From assembly GCA_031270845.1 (NCBI GenBank), contig JAISXF010000095.1, positions 1 to 36,126 of the forward strand: a stretch of DNA of 36,126 nucleotides, written 5' to 3'. Source of the DNA: Prevotellaceae bacterium (lineage in GTDB: Bacteria > Bacteroidota > Bacteroidia > Bacteroidales > UBA932). Below the pieces are notes generated by a model that saw only the letters and a program-made list of their open reading frames with translations, did not search any database and had not been told where the DNA came from. The number at the start of each line of letters is the position of its first letter. Position 1 is the first letter of the stretch. This document shows positions 33,083 through 36,126 of the stretch, one piece after another. A program made the position numbers and the translations under genes.

Positions 33083-35959
33083 ATGAAGCATTTCTTTTTA
33101 ATCGCAATCTTATTTTTCTCCCTCTCAGCATGGGGGCAAACGCGCGTTGTCGAAATCGAACAGCTCTCAACCGCCTACGGCGCCGCGCCGACCGTTACCT
33201 TCCGCGTCTATTGGGACACCGCGCCCGTTGGCGCCAAACATTTGGACAGCGTATGGGTGTTTGTCGATTTCCAGCGCATCAACGCCGGCAATGTGTTGGA
33301 CAGCTGGGCGCCGGCCACCCTCACCACCCCCGCCACCGTGAGCGCCGGCACGCCGAGTTACCCCTTCCAGCCTACGGCGCGCGGCTTCTACCTGCGCGGT
33401 AATGCCGCCGGCGCATTCAGTTCTACCGTAACAGTAGCCCTGCAAAACCTGGCCGACGCCAAATTCAACTGGTGCGCCTACGCTACCGACTACCCGCCCA
33501 ACGCCACCCTCGGCGCCGCGCACTACGACCTGCACGGCACCCCGCCCTTTGAGATTAACGGCTCTTCTTTAGGCTCCGGTGTCCGCACCTTCTCCGGCGA
33601 ATGTATCACAACCCTGACCGACGCCACCGGCTGCCCGGGCTTAATCCCCACGCCGCCCACCGCGCCGATACTCACCGCCTCGCCCGACAGTATTTGCACC
33701 GGCGACACCACAACCCTCGCCGCCACCGCCGCCGATGCCGCTTTCTACAGCTTCGATGACGGCGCCACATGGATAGCCACGAACGCCGCCACCTTCTCGC
33801 CAACGGCCACAACCGAATACCCCGTTGCCATAAAGAACGCCGCCGGCTGTAGCGTAACCGGCGCGCCCGTTACCGTTACGGTGGTGCCGCCACCCGTGCC
33901 TGTATTTATTAACCCGCCGGCGACCTACTGCGCCGACAGCACGTTTGACCTCACCGCCTCCGCAGGCGCGGGCAGCTCGTACTGCTTTACGCAGACGTAC
34001 ACCGGCGCCTCGCACAACCCCTACCTTTCGGGGAATGATACCGACGCCGGCGTCGATTGCGACTTCCCGACCGTTGAATACTGCTCGCCTTCCGGCGACA
34101 GCGTCTTCACGGTGCGTATGCCCGAAAGCGGCAGCGTAACCATCTGCGTGCGGGCATGGAACGCCTTCGGTTGCCCGGCCGACACGTGCATTACCATAAG
34201 CGCCACGCCGCTGCCGGCCTTCGCATTAATTTCAACACAAGGCACCGACGCCCAAACTATTTCATTAGAGCAGCCCGTAACTACCATTCGATACACGACC
34301 ACCGACGCCTATAGCGCCGCCACCGCCGTAACAGTTACCGGCCTGCCCGCCGGCCTGAGCTACACATGGAATGCCCCGAATATAGAAATTACCGGCACGG
34401 CAGCCGCCTCGGCCACCGTCGGCGCACATTCCTACACCGTAACGGCCGCCGGTAACTGCGGCACCACCACCACGCAGGGCGTCATTACCATTGCCGGCAA
34501 CTTCTTTAGCATGGTTACGACCAACCCCGACAGCGTGTATTTCTCTGTAAACTTCACCGGTACCCTATACATTGACTGGGGCGACGGTACAAGCACCTAC
34601 ACCACCGGCAACGGCCAGAAAAAGCATTTCTATACCGACGGCCTCACGGCGCATACCGTTACCGCGCAGGCGCCGGTAATTACGTATTTGCATTGTATCA
34701 GTAATAAATTAACCGCGTTAGACGTAACGCAGGCGCCCGCGCTAACTTCTTTGCTGTGTTACGACAACCTTCTAACCGCATTGGATGTAAGGCAGAATAC
34801 CGCAGCTACCTATTTGAATTGCCACACCAATCAATTGTCGGCATTGGACGTAAGTAAAAATACCGCGCTACTCGTTTTGGCTTGTAACAACAATCAATTG
34901 TCGGCATTAGACGTAAGGCAGAATACCGCCGCTACTTATTTGGATTGTAACACCAATCAATTATCGGCATTAGACGTAAGGCAGAATCCCGCGCTACGCA
35001 CGTTGAATTGTGGCAGCAATAAACTGCCCTCATTGGACGTAACGCAATGCACTTTGCTAACTTCTTTGCGTTGTGACGACAATCTCTTGACCTCATTAGA
35101 CGTAACGCAGCATCCCGCGCTACTCTATTTGCACTGTGCCCACAATCTCTTGCCCTCATTGGACATAAGTCGGAATACCGCCGCTACCTATTTGGATTGC
35201 AGCTACAATCTCCTGTCCTCATTGGTCGTAACGCCACATTCCGCGCTAAGGACATTGTATTGCTCCAGCAATAAATTGACGACATTGAACGTAACGCAGA
35301 ATACCTTGCTAAGGGATTTGCAGTGTTCCATCAACCAATTGTCCGAATTGGACGTAACGCAAAATACCGACTTACGCGGGTTGCAGTGTAACAGTAATCA
35401 ATTGAAAGTATTAAACCTGTGGGAGAATACCCTCTTAACCGGGCTGCAATGCAACAGTAACATATTGGACTCATTAGACCTGCAACGGAACCCCCTGTTA
35501 AATGCGGTGCAATGTAGGGGCAATCGACTGACCAAATTAAACATAACGACCTGTACCGTGCTCACACAATTGTATTGCGACGGTAATTTATTGCCGCAAT
35601 TAGACGTAAGCAACAATACCAATTTAATCATATTGTCCTTTAATTCTAATCTAATAAGTTCTATGGACCTCAGCGCCAATACCGCGCTAACCTATTTGAG
35701 TCTTAGCGGCAATCAATTTACGGAATTAGATCTGACGGGCAATCCCGCGCTTACAACGGTGGCCTGTAGAAGCAACCTCTTCACCGCCACGGCGCTCAAT
35801 GACCTCTTCCATACCCTGCACAGCAACCCGCTACCTGACAAAACGGTTTATATCTACAACAACCCGAAGTCGAACCCGGGCGCAGGCACCGGCACCGCCG
35901 GCTGCGACCAAAGCATCGCTACCGGCAGAGGCTGGGTGGTAAATACAGCAGCCTATTAA
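33083..35959 (+). CDS. Secreted surface protein with Ig/PKD-like domains and Cys-ladder LRRs (LRR2)
   Basis: A 958-aa paralogue of LRR1. MKHFFLIAILFFSLSAWGQ is a clear signal peptide. The N-terminal 500 residues align with LRR1 almost throughout (KFNWCAYATDYPPNATLG, YDLHGTPPF, FYSFDDGATWIATNAATF). The WGDGT PKD-like domain is at about 500-530. About 17 LRRs of 21 residues follow, consensus LDVxQNTxLxxLxCxxNxL, nearly all with the ladder Cys. It ends in GRGWVVNTAAY without a visible type IX sorting domain. The repeat region is clearly more AT-rich than the N-terminal part. Expression may depend on leader B, whose ON form would end 7 nt upstream. The stop opens an AACGATG array. Confidence 0.9.
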   Translation: MKHFFLIAILFFSLSAWGQTRVVEIEQLSTAYGAAPTVTFRVYWDTAPVGAKHLDSVWVFVDFQRINAGNVLDSWAPATLTTPATVSAGTPSYPFQPTARGFYLRGNAAGAFSSTVTVALQNLADAKFNWCAYATDYPPNATLGAAHYDLHGTPPFEINGSSLGSGVRTFSGECITTLTDATGCPGLIPTPPTAPILTASPDSICTGDTTTLAATAADAAFYSFDDGATWIATNAATFSPTATTEYPVAIKNAAGCSVTGAPVTVTVVPPPVPVFINPPATYCADSTFDLTASAGAGSSYCFTQTYTGASHNPYLSGNDTDAGVDCDFPTVEYCSPSGDSVFTVRMPESGSVTICVRAWNAFGCPADTCITISATPLPAFALISTQGTDAQTISLEQPVTTIRYTTTDAYSAATAVTVTGLPAGLSYTWNAPNIEITGTAAASATVGAHSYTVTAAGNCGTTTTQGVITIAGNFFSMVTTNPDSVYFSVNFTGTLYIDWGDGTSTYTTGNGQKKHFYTDGLTAHTVTAQAPVITYLHCISNKLTALDVTQAPALTSLLCYDNLLTALDVRQNTAATYLNCHTNQLSALDVSKNTALLVLACNNNQLSALDVRQNTAATYLDCNTNQLSALDVRQNPALRTLNCGSNKLPSLDVTQCTLLTSLRCDDNLLTSLDVTQHPALLYLHCAHNLLPSLDISRNTAATYLDCSYNLLSSLVVTPHSALRTLYCSSNKLTTLNVTQNTLLRDLQCSINQLSELDVTQNTDLRGLQCNSNQLKVLNLWENTLLTGLQCNSNILDSLDLQRNPLLNAVQCRGNRLTKLNITTCTVLTQLYCDGNLLPQLDVSNNTNLIILSFNSNLISSMDLSANTALTYLSLSGNQFTELDLTGNPALTTVACRSNLFTATALNDLFHTLHSNPLPDKTVYIYNNPKSNPGAGTGTAGCDQSIATGRGWVVNTAAY

Positions 35960-36008
35960 CGAACGATGAACGATGAACGATGAACGATGAACGATGAACG
36001 ATGAACGA
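35958..36008 (+). repeat. AACGATG heptamer array after LRR gene 2
   Basis: From the TAA stop, CGAACGATGAACGATGAACG and further units give about six perfect 7-bp copies in the sense direction of the gene. This is the cleanest array in the window and the same family as after the BACON gene. Confidence 0.95.
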
Positions 36009-36053
36009 ATCACAAAAATCCGATGAATCACCATTCAAATAGCTGCGCTGTGC

Positions 36054-36126
36054 CTCGAGAGATAGAAATTATCTCTCGAGAGATGGTTTCTATCCCTCGA
36101 GAGATAATTTTCATCTCTCGAGAGAT
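36054..36126. repeat. 21-bp palindromic array, ATCTCTCGAGAGAT, cut by the window end
   Basis: The 14-bp palindrome ATCTCTCGAGAGAT starts at 36071 and 36113, with a one-base variant at 36092 and a partial copy ending at 36063. The spacing is exactly 21 bp, with 7-bp A/T-rich spacers. It continues beyond the window. It is the same class as 11474-11697. Confidence 0.92.

Overview
The window comes from a Bacteroidetes chromosome, most likely Bacteroidales, of medium G+C. Three things point there: -7 boxes of the form TAnnTTTG upstream of most genes, no Shine-Dalgarno signals, and phylum-typical proteins (a BACON-domain lipoprotein, a DUF6261 protein, BACON/FISUMP and Cys-ladder LRR surface proteins). 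Most of it is housekeeping gene content carried in short transcription units. The space between units is full of short repeats.

Layout. 1-956: the tail of a decayed RhuM-like gene and a DUF2867 gene. 1035-3667 (minus): a leader ORF carrying a 21-bp tandem repeat, a 222-aa Bacteroidetes protein and a BACON/FISUMP lipoprotein. 3866-7962 (minus): a self-contained S10-type cluster rplC-rplD-rplW-rplB-rpsS-rplV-rpsC with its own promoter and terminator; rpsJ is missing upstream and rplP-rpmC-rpsQ downstream. 8010-11228 (minus): a single-chain type IIG/ISP restriction-modification enzyme. 11770-13806 (minus): metG. 13943-16738 (plus): an acetyltransferase-like gene and a nucleoside kinase. 16876-18977 (minus): glyS and a conserved hypothetical, divergent from a Fur-family regulator (19054-19461). 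19947-21264 (minus): a second leader ORF with a 42-bp hairpin repeat, then DUF6261. 21364-24186 (minus): LRR surface protein 1. 24428-28607 (minus): dsbD-eno-ribF. 28861-29799 (minus): a YitT-family membrane protein, divergent from rpoN-upp-yugP (29878-32729, plus). 32764-35959 (plus): a third leader with a 17-C tract, then LRR surface protein 2.

Two patterns stand out. First, three transcription units start with a short ORF whose end lies 5-13 nt before the start codon of a Bacteroidetes-specific or surface protein. Two of these leaders share a nearly identical promoter and N-terminus (MISKNHI). Two carry in-frame tandem repeats. The third carries a 17-C homopolymer, and losing one C (or gaining two) would extend the leader from 44 codons to an ORF ending 7 nt before the LRR gene. 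This looks like a phase-variable, translationally coupled leader system. Second, nine genes are followed by arrays of 7-bp repeats (ATTACGA, AACGATG, GTTGAAA or TAGAC-type) that begin at the stop codon itself and, in every case, run in the sense orientation. These may be a genome-wide 3'-end or terminator system. A separate class of palindromes recurring every 20-21 bp occurs at two places.
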